DNA from: Clostridiales bacterium mt11 | GTDB taxonomy: Bacteria; Bacillota; Clostridia; Tissierellales; Tepidimicrobiaceae | NCBI GenBank assembly: GCA_001282665.1 | Contig: LN874948.1 | Location: 92,108-156,107 of the forward strand | DNA: 64,000 nt | Reading direction: 5' to 3' | Shown here: positions 36,109 through 44,800 of the stretch, piece after piece | Layout of the letters: each line of letters begins with the position of its first letter | Position numbering within the stretch: position 1 is the first letter of the stretch | Position numbers and translations under genes: made by a program | The notes under the pieces: model-generated | Told to the model about the DNA's origin: nothing | Database searches by the model: none | The model's input: only the letters and a program-made list of their open reading frames with translations

Positions 36109-37066
36109 AATTATCAACTTCCTTAATTTGATTTATTATTTTTTTCTCGACATATTTTATTTTGTTATATTCCCATCCAACTATTAATGCACCAATTGCT
36201 GCATCATATTTTTTATCTATTACATTTAATTTAGGGTTTTCTCTATGTAATATATCTAAAAATACATCCTTCATAAATTGGGAATTATCAAATATCCCTC
36301 CAGCTAAAGATATATCCATGTGCTGCCCCATTTTATTGATAAGAGTTGTTATCATATAGGTCAATTCTCGAATTCCATTTTCAACTATGGATTTTGCCAC
36401 TTCATCATTTTCTTCTGCAGCTTCTATAACCAATTTTGATAAATTTGAAATTCTACTTTTGTCATTTATATTACTATATATATATTGAATCAAGTCATCT
36501 ATATGTGTTAAATTCAAGTATTTAATCACCTTATCGGATATGGATGTTGGTTTAGCTCTTCCATCATAGGATTTCATAATAGCAGTTAAGCCTTCTCTAC
36601 CGTAATAATAGCCGCTACCTTCATCACCTAATATATGACCCCATCCACCAACCCTAAATACTTCTTTTTGTTTGTTTAATCCTAATGCAATGGAACCTGT
36701 TCCACTTATCAATATAATCCCTTCACTTTTACCATGGGCTCCAACTAAAGAAATATATGCGTCATTATTAATTAAGGTTTTACATTTGATTCCTATATCT
36801 AAAAGTATATTATTAATTATCTTTATATTTTCTTCTCTTCCAGCACCTGCTAATCCTAGAGAAATCAACTTAATATCATCTTTAGTAATGTTTTTTACAG
36901 AACATAGTGATGAAATAACATAATCTAAAGATTCCTTAGTCTTATCTATACCTGCTGATAAATAGTTGGATGTGCCACCCTTTGCTACAGCTAGTATATT
37001 AGAGTTGCAATCCGATAAATATCCAATGGTTTTAGTACCTCCTCCATCAATTCCAATAATATACAT
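36101..37066 (-). CDS. BadF-type N-acetylglucosamine/N-acetylmuramic acid kinase (MurK-like)
   Basis: 321 residues, actin-fold kinase: GIDGGGTKTIGYL at 5-17, the phosphate loop GTGSIALGLN, GGWGHILGDEGSGYYYGREG and the adenosine motif LAGGIFDN. Homologues phosphorylate GlcNAc, and the clostridial MurK also MurNAc. In a MurNAc cluster it could rescue unphosphorylated sugars from wall turnover. The ATG at 37066 follows GAGGTG. Confidence 0.87.
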   Translation of the reverse strand: MYIIGIDGGGTKTIGYLSDCNSNILAVAKGGTSNYLSAGIDKTKESLDYVISSLCSVKNITKDDIKLISLGLAGAGREENIKIINNILLDIGIKCKTLINNDAYISLVGAHGKSEGIILISGTGSIALGLNKQKEVFRVGGWGHILGDEGSGYYYGREGLTAIMKSYDGRAKPTSISDKVIKYLNLTHIDDLIQYIYSNINDKSRISNLSKLVIEAAEENDEVAKSIVENGIRELTYMITTLINKMGQHMDISLAGGIFDNSQFMKDVFLDILHRENPKLNVIDKKYDAAIGALIVGWEYNKIKYVEKKIINQIKEVDNYA

Positions 37067-37096
37067 TATAAACACCTCTATAATTTTATTAAGTCT

Positions 37097-37125
37097 ATTA
37101 TAATATATATGTAATATTTTTTCAA
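37097..37125 (-). promoter_or_regulatory. Promoter of the kinase-rpiR unit
   Basis: Minus strand: TTGAAA (37125-37120), 17 bases, TATAAT (37102-37097). Duplicated at 41555-41583 with the same spacing. Confidence 0.8.
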
Positions 37126-37138
37126 GGTTTTATTTAAA

Positions 37139-37159
37139 ATATGAAATTTATTTTCATAT
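37139..37159. promoter_or_regulatory. Putative RpiR operator, copy 1
   Basis: ATATGAAA-TTTAT-TTTCATAT, perfect 8-bp arms, centred about 27 bases upstream of the -35 box. The position would suit an activator or a looping repressor. Counterpart at 41599-41615. Confidence 0.65.
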
Positions 37160-37234
37160 AGAGTATAAAAATATCCATCAATCTGATAATATAATGGATA
37201 TTTTCATACTTCATTATTTAGTTTTTATATATTG

Positions 37235-37717
37235 TTAAACCAATTCTACTGACAGTATAATGTCCTTCCCCTTTTCAACATTGCCATCCATTTTTTCTAA
37301 TTTCTTTATATTATTCATATTGCTTATAACTACTGGTGTAATTATAAGTTTTCCATTTTCTTTAATCACATTTATATCAAACTCCATCAAAGGATCTCCT
37401 TTTTTTACTTTGGTACCTTCCTCAACTAGCCGTTTCAACCCCTTTCCTCCTAGTTCAACAGTATCTAGACCTATATGAATAAGTATTTCTATGCCTTCTT
37501 TGGTAGTCAGGCCAATAGCATGATTTGTAGGAAAAATAGTAACAACTGTGCCATCAACAGGAGATAAGACTTTACCTTCTAAAGGTTCTATGGCAATACC
37601 ATCTCCCACCATCTTTTCTGAAAATACCTTATCTGGTACCTCCTCAATAGGTATTATTTTTCCTGTAATAGGTGATATCAATTCTATAGTTTTATTCTTT
37701 TTAAAAAAATTAAGCAT
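37235..37717 (-). CDS. PTS glucose-type EIIA (first copy)
   Basis: 160 residues, Crr-like: SPITGKIIPIEEVPD, TNHAIGLTTKEGIEILIHIG with the two active-site histidines near residues 67 and 82, and a C-terminal KKGDPLMEFD. Probably phosphorylates the EIIB domain of MurP, which lacks its own EIIA. A second intact copy lies at 42471-42965. Confidence 0.93.
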   Translation of the reverse strand: MLNFFKKNKTIELISPITGKIIPIEEVPDKVFSEKMVGDGIAIEPLEGKVLSPVDGTVVTIFPTNHAIGLTTKEGIEILIHIGLDTVELGGKGLKRLVEEGTKVKKGDPLMEFDINVIKENGKLIITPVVISNMNNIKKLEKMDGNVEKGKDIILSVELV

Positions 37718-37782
37718 ATCCTTTCTCCTCTCCTATATAGAATTACAATCCATTTTATGGGATTCGATATAAATTGGGGAAA

Positions 37783-38820
37783 TTAAAATTGAAATTTAAA
37801 CTTCTCCCCTGGCTGTATTGATTCTATAAGAATTTTAGATTCGTCTCCATCTGCTACTATGTTTACCCTAGGATCTGGATTTAAATCCTTTTTTAATATC
37901 TGCAATTCCCCTTCATATCTACTGTACTCTTTATTATCTATGGTTATGGAATATTTCTTCCTTGCTATATCGTTATTATTAGGGTGTATGCTACCTTCTT
38001 TTATAAGCCTAGCCTCTTGCGAACGAATAGTATATTCACCTGGATCAACTCTGTTAGTATGAATATGATTTAATAAAGATAATTCCACCTTTGATATACC
38101 ATCTTTAAGTTTTATAGGTATTAGGGTTACATCTTTTTCAATGGAAGATAGAATATTCAATTCTTCAGTAGAGGCAAAAGCATCTCCTACTATGATAAAA
38201 TCTACCTCTAATTTTAACAGATGCTGAGCCGATACTATTGGACTTATATCCCTATGTTTTTCTAAAGTAGGTAATCCTTCATATACTGGACCTCTTCTCC
38301 TATATTGTGTTGGAATAAAAGCCATAGTTTTTATTCCATATTTTTTAAATATTCGATTTTTTTCTATAAATAATTCCTCTGATATTCCAGTATCCTTCCT
38401 TGGATAGAAGTTATGACAAGCATTAATTTTATCCAGTTTACCACCATATTTAATAAATCTTTCTATCTGTTGTTGATCAAAAGTTGTAGCATTAACGGAT
38501 ATGCCATAGCCATGCTCTTTTGTCATCAATGCTGCCTCTTCTAATGTAAAACCATAGTCCAATCTAATATAGTCTATTTTATTCCTTTTTAGATCCAATC
38601 TTTCAAAATACCCCTTCGAAATATCTACAATAGTAACAACTCCCAACTTATTACATAAACTTAGTATTCTTTCAAAATCCTCTTCAAATTTTTCTCCTAC
38701 TTCTGGTATATGGGCTGATGTAAACAATAGGTTTATCCCCATATTATGAGCTTTTTCAATATAATCAAGTATTTCCTCTATATCCGCTTCCATGCCTGCA
38801 TAAACAGAAATTCCCATCAT
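37783..38820 (-). CDS. mupG: 6-phospho-N-acetylmuramidase (MupG/DUF871 family)
   Basis: Cleaves disaccharides ending in MurNAc-6-P inside the cell, releasing GlcNAc and MurNAc-6-P. 345 residues: an N-terminal TIM barrel (GISVYAGMEADIEEILDYI, NLLFTSAHIPE, ATTFDQQQIE, ACHNFYPRKDTGIS, FIPTQYRRRGPVYEGLPTLE) and a C-terminal cyclophilin-like domain. The segments match the DUF871 family renamed MupG after work in Staphylococcus. Context (murP, murQ) agrees. Confidence 0.9.
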   Translation of the reverse strand: MMGISVYAGMEADIEEILDYIEKAHNMGINLLFTSAHIPEVGEKFEEDFERILSLCNKLGVVTIVDISKGYFERLDLKRNKIDYIRLDYGFTLEEAALMTKEHGYGISVNATTFDQQQIERFIKYGGKLDKINACHNFYPRKDTGISEELFIEKNRIFKKYGIKTMAFIPTQYRRRGPVYEGLPTLEKHRDISPIVSAQHLLKLEVDFIIVGDAFASTEELNILSSIEKDVTLIPIKLKDGISKVELSLLNHIHTNRVDPGEYTIRSQEARLIKEGSIHPNNNDIARKKYSITIDNKEYSRYEGELQILKKDLNPDPRVNIVADGDESKILIESIQPGEKFKFQF

Positions 38821-38846
38821 ATTTAAATCACCTCTTTAGTATTATT

Positions 38847-38882
38847 TAAAAACTCAAGGTGCAGTACTGCGCCTTGAGTTTT
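38847..38882 (-). terminator. Hairpin between murP and mupG
   Basis: AAAACTCAAGG / CCTTGAGTTTT stem with a further GCAGTACTGC inner palindrome, then a T-run on the minus strand. Only about 26 bases remain before the mupG start, so there is no room for a new promoter. It probably lowers, not stops, transcription into mupG. Confidence 0.75.
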
Positions 38883-38892
38883 AGTCAATATT

Positions 38893-40242
38893 CTAATCTA
38901 TGGGATCTTCAAAGCCTATTAGATAAGTAGCTATGAAACCACCTACATAAGCTCCCAATATTCCTAATAGATAGTATCCCATATTGCCTTGATCAATAAT
39001 TATAGCTAATGGTAATCCTGATATACCCATACCCATAGCCCCTACTTTAAAAGGTGCAACTATAGCTCCTCCTACAGCCCCACCTATACAAGCTCCAAGA
39101 AAAGGTTTTCCCAACGGCAAAGTAACACCGTATATTAAAGGTTCTCCTACTCCTAAGATTCCAACAGGTAGTGCGGACTTTACTGTTTTCTTTAATCTTT
39201 CATTTTTTGTCTTAAAGAGTACTGCAATACTTGCCCCAACTTGACCAGCTCCTGCCATAGCAAGGATTGGCAATAGAGTGGTTACCCCAGTATTTTGCAA
39301 TAAATCTGCATGAATTGGAGTTAAGCCTTGATGTATTCCTGTCATAACTAATGGCAAGAAAGTTCCACCTAGTATAGCCCCTGTAAATACACCACCTTTT
39401 TCAATTGCCCCAGTAGCTGCTGCACCAATAGCATCTGATATAAGTCCACCTAGTGGTTGTAATACTAATACAGCTACAAATCCAGATATTAAAACTGTTA
39501 ATAATGGTGTTAAGATAAGTTCTACTGACTCATGTATTACTTTTCTAAGCTTTCTTTCAATTATTGATGCAAACCAAACTACTAATAATACAGCTATTAT
39601 TCCACCTCGTCCTGGTACTAATTCTCTTCCAAATATAGTTAATCCTGATAATCCAGATGATACCGTTATTCCAGCCATTAACCCTCCGATTGCTGGGGAA
39701 GCTCCAAATACCTTTGCAGCATTCATACCAACCATTATTGCCATATAGCCAAATACAGCCCCTGAAAATACCCCTAAAAGTCCTGTAATATTTGGATTAA
39801 TATTTGTAGTCTTTATAAGTATATTGTTTATACCCATTATAAGTCCCGAACCTATAAATGCTGGAATCAAAGGAATGAAAATACTAGATATTTTGCCTAA
39901 AAAATCACTTGGTGCTGCTTTATATTGTTCTTTTACTTTTGTCTTAACAGCTTGAGCATCTCCAAAGTCTACAACATCTTCTACGGATATATTAGTAGTT
40001 TCTCTAATTGCTGCTGACACCTTATTGGCAACACCAGGTCCAACAACTACTTGTATCTGATTGCCTGCTTCTACAATGCCCATTACTCCTTCTATCTTTT
40101 CTAAGGTGCTTTTATTAATCTTAGATATGTCTTTAAGTGTAATTCTTAGTCTTGTCATACAATTTTCGAAGGTAGCAATATTACTTTCACCACCAACATT
40201 TTTGACTATTTCCTCTGCAAGCTTTGAAAACTTGTTGCTCAT
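38893..40242 (-). CDS. murP: PTS EIIBC for N-acetylmuramic acid
   Basis: 449 residues. N-terminal EIIB domain with the phosphocysteine in ENCMTRLRITL near residue 28, then an EIIC domain with about ten helices (IPLIPAFIGSGLIMGINNIL, TGIHQGLTPIHADLL, GILGVGEPLIYGVTLPLGKP). It lacks EIIA, as MurP proteins do. Imports MurNAc, or MurNAc-containing disaccharide, as the 6-phosphate. Flanked by mupG and murQ. A broken second copy is at 41640-42314. Confidence 0.9.
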   Translation of the reverse strand: MSNKFSKLAEEIVKNVGGESNIATFENCMTRLRITLKDISKINKSTLEKIEGVMGIVEAGNQIQVVVGPGVANKVSAAIRETTNISVEDVVDFGDAQAVKTKVKEQYKAAPSDFLGKISSIFIPLIPAFIGSGLIMGINNILIKTTNINPNITGLLGVFSGAVFGYMAIMVGMNAAKVFGASPAIGGLMAGITVSSGLSGLTIFGRELVPGRGGIIAVLLVVWFASIIERKLRKVIHESVELILTPLLTVLISGFVAVLVLQPLGGLISDAIGAAATGAIEKGGVFTGAILGGTFLPLVMTGIHQGLTPIHADLLQNTGVTTLLPILAMAGAGQVGASIAVLFKTKNERLKKTVKSALPVGILGVGEPLIYGVTLPLGKPFLGACIGGAVGGAIVAPFKVGAMGMGISGLPLAIIIDQGNMGYYLLGILGAYVGGFIATYLIGFEDPID

Positions 40243-40377
40243 TTCTTTACCTCCTTTTTTAAATTTATATTACAATTTCCCCCCTTTCATATTTTATATA
40301 AATCCCTTGTCTGTTAATTTGAAGATATAATATATCAACTTTTTCAACAAACAAAGGAATTTATTATAACTTGAATA

Positions 40378-41295
40378 CTAAAGATTAGATAATTTACAAT
40401 ACTCTATAGCTTTATAAACAGAACCATTGTATTTATCAAGGAGTTTAACTGCAGCATCATAGCTACATTTTGCCTCTATCATTACTATTGCAATTTTAGG
40501 CTTTATTTTAGATAACTCCAAATATTTTTGAGCTATATCCTCATTTACACCTGTAGCTTCTATAATTATTCTTTTGGACCTTTCTACTAGTTTGTTATTG
40601 GAAGGGTTTAAATCTACCATTAAGTTATTGTAAACTTTACCAATTCCTACCATAGATGCGGTTGTAAGCATATTTAAAACCATCTTCTGAGCTGTTCCTG
40701 CTTTTAATCTAGTGGAACCAGTAATAACTTCTGGTCCTACAACTGGAGTAATTGATATTTTAGCTATTTTGCTTAACAGACTTCCTTCATTACAACTTAA
40801 TCCAACGGTATTAACTCCTATACTGTTAGCATAGTTGATAGCTCCTAATACATATGGTGTATTACCACTAGCAGCTATTCCCACAACCGTATCTAAATTT
40901 GTTAGGTTCACACTTTTTAAATCCTCTTCTCCACGCTTCTCATTATCCTCTGCACCTTCTATTGCCTCTGTTAATGCTTCCTTCCCACCAGCGATAATTC
41001 CAATAACTTGTTCCTTATCCGTACTAAAGGTAGGAGGACATTCAGAAGCATCCAATACCCCTAATCTTCCACTAGTCCCCGCTCCTATATAGATTAATCT
41101 TCCTCCTTTATTGAAGGTATCTATAATCGTATCTACAGCCTTTGTAATATTAGGAATCTCTTTCTCTACTGCATAGGCTACCAATTTGTCCTCTTCGTTC
41201 ATTATACTTATTACTTCCATAGTCGTTTTTTTATCTATATCCTTTGATCTACAATTGGATTTTTCTGTTGTTAAATGATTTGCCACTGTCTCCAT
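40378..41295 (-). CDS. murQ: N-acetylmuramic acid 6-phosphate etherase
   Basis: Splits MurNAc-6-P into GlcNAc-6-P and D-lactate; the product goes to NagA. 305 residues. SIS-domain signatures: RLIYIGAGTSGRLGVLDASE near 66, GGKEALTEAIEGAEDNEKRG with the catalytic Glu, AASGNTPYVLGA, GSTRLKAGTAQKM and a C-terminal helical SYDAAVKLLDKYNG segment. The intact copy of the pair; a deleted one is at 35109-35242. Confidence 0.95.
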   Translation of the reverse strand: METVANHLTTEKSNCRSKDIDKKTTMEVISIMNEEDKLVAYAVEKEIPNITKAVDTIIDTFNKGGRLIYIGAGTSGRLGVLDASECPPTFSTDKEQVIGIIAGGKEALTEAIEGAEDNEKRGEEDLKSVNLTNLDTVVGIAASGNTPYVLGAINYANSIGVNTVGLSCNEGSLLSKIAKISITPVVGPEVITGSTRLKAGTAQKMVLNMLTTASMVGIGKVYNNLMVDLNPSNNKLVERSKRIIIEATGVNEDIAQKYLELSKIKPKIAIVMIEAKCSYDAAVKLLDKYNGSVYKAIEYCKLSNL

Positions 41296-41304
41296 TGTAA
41301 CCTC

Positions 41305-41452
41305 CTAATTATATTTTTTATCTTTTAAAGTTTTTCTAATAACCTCCAAATATTTAATAACCTCATCATATCGTTTACAGGCAACTCCAATAAATAAATG
41401 ATTTAAAGCTTTTCATATTTTATCTCATCTTTGCTAATATTCTATTAGACAT
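41305..41452 (-). pseudogene. rpiR remnant (second copy)
   Basis: DNA at 41305-41400 closely matches the 3' end of intact rpiR (35251-35345), and 41420-41480 matches its start region (36075-36140), with about 700 bases missing between. Immediately upstream of murQ, as in the first unit. The kinase gene that should follow upstream is entirely absent. Confidence 0.85.
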
Positions 41453-41554
41453 AATTATCAACTTCCTTGAATTAGATTTATTATTTTTATATTTCTAGAC
41501 ATATATCATTATACTAATTACAATATTATATTTTTCTGTAATTTTATTAAATTC

Positions 41555-41583
41555 ATTATAATATATTCGTAATATTTTTTCAA
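41555..41583 (-). promoter_or_regulatory. Duplicated kinase promoter (second copy)
   Basis: TTGAAA, 17 bases, TATAAT on the minus strand, nearly the same sequence as 37097-37125. It now drives the rpiR remnant and murQ. Confidence 0.75.
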
Positions 41584-41598
41584 GCATTTATTCATAAT

Positions 41599-41615
41599 AT
41601 GAAAATATTTTTCAT
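41599..41615. promoter_or_regulatory. Putative RpiR operator, copy 2
   Basis: ATGAAAA-TAT-TTTTCAT, same position relative to the promoter as the palindrome at 37139-37159. Maintained although the local rpiR is broken. Confidence 0.6.
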
Positions 41616-41639
41616 GCAGATTATAAAAATAGATAGTTT

Positions 41640-42314
41640 TAATATCCTTTTAAAATCTCTTCTTTTTCAATAGTACCTGTAACTACCATCCCTATACCAT
41701 ATAAAATAACTCCACTCCAAATACTTGAAGTCCAGCTAAACCTGAAAATATAGTAATTCCAGCCATTAATTCTCCAATAATAGGGGAACAGCTAAAGACT
41801 CTTGCATCATTCATCCCAACATTATTGCCACATAACCAAATATAGCTCCTAATAACCAGATATATCATAATTTAAATTTGTAGTTTTAATAAGTATATTA
41901 TTAATACCCATAATGAGTCCTAAACCAATAAAGGCTGGAATTAATGGAATAAATATATTAGGAATCTTCTTTAAAATATCACTTGGTGCTACTTTATACT
42001 TTTCTTTAATCTTTTTTTACAGATTTTGCATCTCCAAGTTCTATTGCATCTTCTACATATATTGAAGTATTTTCTTTGATGTAATCTGATACCTTTGAAG
42101 CAATCCCAGGTCCAATTATTATTTGAATTTGACTACCTGAATGTAAAATACCCATGACTCCATCAACTTTCGCTAAATCGTCTTTGCAGAATAGAGTTCT
42201 GTCTTTGAGCATAATCCTCAGCCTTGTCATACAGTTTTCAAAGTTTACGATATTTGCTTCCCCACCAACAGTTTTAATGATTTCTTCTGATATCCTAGAT
42301 ATTCTGTCAGTCAT
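41640..42314 (-). pseudogene. Decayed second EIIBC (murP-like) gene
   Basis: The EIIB part is intact to residue 100 (ENCMTRLRIMLKD with Cys28), then a run of seven A residues shifts the frame and gives a stop at 42006. One base less would continue with KEKYKVAPSDIL, IPLIPAFIG and LGLIMGINNILIK, as in murP, before further stops and gaps to about 41640. The EIIC part is clearly dead; a free EIIB could still be made. Confidence 0.85.
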
Positions 42315-42426
42315 GTTTTCCCCTCCTCATATTATATTTTTATACCTAATGTCCTCTTCCTAGATGATATGCAAAATGTTTCCTTCATTTTCATTTTTAT
42401 TCTCTATTAAAAAAATATATACATAC

Positions 42427-42459
42427 AAAAACCCAGACATATTTTTATGTCTGGGTATA
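42427..42459 (-). terminator. Terminator of the second EIIA gene
   Basis: ACCCAGACATA / TATGTCTGGGT stem with a TTTT loop, T-run on the minus strand. Confidence 0.88.
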
Positions 42460-42470
42460 ATTAAAAATTA

Positions 42471-42965
42471 TTAATATTTACTCTTCTTTAATACTGCACT
42501 CATTATATTGGTAATACCTTTTTCCGCATTTCCATCAAATTTTTCCAAGGATTCTACTCTTCCCATATTGGTGATTATAACTGGTGAGACAAGGGATTTT
42601 CCTTTCTCCTTTAACAGCTCTAGATCAGCTTCTAAAATCACATCTCCTTTTTTCACCTTTTCCATTAAAGCTATATGTTGAGTAAAACATTCACCTTTTA
42701 GCTTAATGGTATCTAATCCTATATGGATAAGCAGCTCTATGCCTTCTTCAGACCTGATAACTATACAATGGTTTGATTTATATGTACTAGTTATCTCTCC
42801 ATCGAAAGGTGCTATTACCTTACCATCCGTTATCTCGATAGCAACACCTTCTCCTAACCGTTTAGTAGAAAAGCCTTCGTCCTCTACTTCTTCTAATGGT
42901 ATAACTTTTCCTGTCATAGGGGATATAATATCAATAGGCTTGTTCCTCTTAAATAAGTTCATCAT
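42471..42965 (-). CDS. PTS glucose-type EIIA (second copy)
   Basis: 164 residues, intact and clearly related to the copy at 37235-37717. SPMTGKVIPLEEVED, the histidines in SNHCIVIRSEEG and LLIHIGLDTIKL, and KKGDVILEADLE are present. The cysteine after the first histidine and several loops differ, so the copies have diverged. A terminator cuts it off from the pseudogene downstream. It may serve MurP or another glucose-type PTS. Confidence 0.9.
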   Translation of the reverse strand: MMNLFKRNKPIDIISPMTGKVIPLEEVEDEGFSTKRLGEGVAIEITDGKVIAPFDGEITSTYKSNHCIVIRSEEGIELLIHIGLDTIKLKGECFTQHIALMEKVKKGDVILEADLELLKEKGKSLVSPVIITNMGRVESLEKFDGNAEKGITNIMSAVLKKSKY

Positions 42966-43047
42966 AGGATCACCTCTTCCCGTTTAATATAGCTATTATA
43001 TCACATAGTTAATCTTTGGGAAATCCATATTGTTAAAATTTATACAA

Positions 43048-43770
43048 TTAATCAATTGGATTTTCTAATTTGCATAGATTCATTATATATAGGTTTAGAT
43101 ACATAGTATACATACTTACTATAAAACTAATAATTACTAAAATTAGCATATTGTTTTTATATGCATCTATAGTAGTTAAAGTACTTAACAGAGAAGCAAT
43201 CAGTAATATTCCTAGTATCTTAAAAAAATATTTTTTCCCTATTTTTATACCTTCTTTAATTGAAGGCTTAATAGTATCATCGGAGTAAATTAAATAATTC
43301 ATAATTGAATTAGTAAAAATGCCTAAAATAACGAGGACAACGATGAATAACAATCCTAAGAAAATTATACCACCATAACTTGATATAGCTGATACCATCA
43401 TAGAAGTAACTAAAAGACTAATGAGTATTATAATTATTATAAATACTACATTAAGACCTAAAAATTTGGGATAAAAATGAAACACATAAGAAAATACTTT
43501 TCCTTGCTCAACGGATTCTTCCTTAGTTATTTTTCTAGCAATAACTAATCCATAAGCACTAACATAAATTTCTATCAAAATAAAAACAACTACTTTAATA
43601 AAAGATTTCCCATTGAAAAGATTTTTAATATAAAAATCTTCTAAATTTGATGACTGAAAAAAGGTTCCCCCAAATTTATTTAATATTAAAGCTAAAATTA
43701 TAGAAATAATAAAAAAAGCAATAAAATTTTTGAAATTCTTTTTATAAATCTTAAATACTTCACCCATCAT
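43048..43770 (-). CDS. Integral membrane protein of unknown function
   Basis: 240 residues, about six transmembrane helices: near 15-30, 57-75, 103-125, 133-155, 190-205 and 210-230. Cytosolic loops are Lys-rich (ARKITKEESVEQGK, KEGIKIGKKYF). No motif I recognise; the layout resembles DUF975-like or glycerophosphodiesterase-membrane-domain proteins. ATG follows AAAGGGGG. Its start overlaps the stop of the metallopeptidase-like gene by one base, so the two are probably made together. Confidence 0.75.
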   Translation of the reverse strand: MMGEVFKIYKKNFKNFIAFFIISIILALILNKFGGTFFQSSNLEDFYIKNLFNGKSFIKVVVFILIEIYVSAYGLVIARKITKEESVEQGKVFSYVFHFYPKFLGLNVVFIIIIILISLLVTSMMVSAISSYGGIIFLGLLFIVVLVILGIFTNSIMNYLIYSDDTIKPSIKEGIKIGKKYFFKILGILLIASLLSTLTTIDAYKNNMLILVIISFIVSMYTMYLNLYIMNLCKLENPID

Positions 43771-44720
43771 TACAATTCCCCCTTTTTATATACTATCCAT
43801 TCCTCTATTTCCTTGCTAAACCCTGAGGGGATATTATTTCTATTGCATATTTCTATATATCTTTCAATAATTCTCCTATATTCTAAATTCAATGTCCAAT
43901 CATCTAAGAGCAATACTCCTTCTTCATTATATATAGTACTGACAATATGGTAGCCTATCACATATATATTTAATGTACCAATATCCTTATGATTAAGCTT
44001 ACCAGATTTTATATTAAGTAGTATATCATTTAACCTATCAAATTCTTCCTTTAAGAGTATTAGATTTCTCTTAGTTAAAGTCCCTACAGGATCGTCTGTC
44101 TTCAATGTTGCACCATGTTGAGCTAAACATGCTATTCCCTCTTCCATGGATTTTCCAATTACTTCATAGGTTAATCTGTTAGTGTTTAAGAACGTTTTTA
44201 AAAAAAAGACAAATCTACTCTTAACGGAAAATTTTCGATTATGATATAACTCATGGATCAATATTTTTACAAATTCTTCCCTATGTCCAATATATTTACC
44301 ATAATTTATAAATACTTTTTTCCTATTAATAGTAAATCCCCCATCTATTCCTCCGCCATATATGCAAATATTAAAACCTACTGCTATATTCCTAGGCACT
44401 ATTTTGTAAACTTCATGAAGGGCTTGAGCAATTATTTGTTTTTCATTATCTTTAATATAACGTATATCATTACCTAGCTTTTCAACCTTTTCTCTTATCA
44501 AATAGAATTCATATTTATCCTTATAATTTTCATTTGAAATTACTTTTCTCAGTTCATTTTCAATTTCTTCGACATTTAACATATTTCCCATGTTTTTCTG
44601 ATGCTCTAAAAATCCTTTTGTACCTTTTGTCTTAATGAATTTATTGAATTCTTCTTCATCAAAGATATCCTGTTTTAAAATATTGTATAAGGATATTATA
44701 CTATCCATATTAAAGCTCAC
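43770..44720 (-). CDS. Putative HExxH zinc metallopeptidase
   Basis: 316 residues, no signal peptide or membrane helix. KILIHELYHNRKF near residue 167 is an HExxH zinc motif followed by a helix, and a downstream Glu (SMEEGIACLAQHG) near 203 could be the third ligand in a gluzincin-like arrangement. I know no named family for the rest. GTG start five bases after GGGGGTGC. Paired with the downstream membrane protein. Confidence 0.65.
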   Translation of the reverse strand: MSFNMDSIISLYNILKQDIFDEEEFNKFIKTKGTKGFLEHQKNMGNMLNVEEIENELRKVISNENYKDKYEFYLIREKVEKLGNDIRYIKDNEKQIIAQALHEVYKIVPRNIAVGFNICIYGGGIDGGFTINRKKVFINYGKYIGHREEFVKILIHELYHNRKFSVKSRFVFFLKTFLNTNRLTYEVIGKSMEEGIACLAQHGATLKTDDPVGTLTKRNLILLKEEFDRLNDILLNIKSGKLNHKDIGTLNIYVIGYHIVSTIYNEEGVLLLDDWTLNLEYRRIIERYIEICNRNNIPSGFSKEIEEWIVYKKGEL

Positions 44721-44800
44721 TTTGCACCCCCTATTCCCAATGCCCTATATTAAATATATACGACAATTAGGAACAGGGTATGAATAAACTACCAGCAATT

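Noticed and set aside
42006..42314. Stand-alone EIIB gene
   Set aside because: The frame ends at an A-run, and a one-base shift restores murP-like sequence, so it is the front of a frameshifted EIIBC gene.
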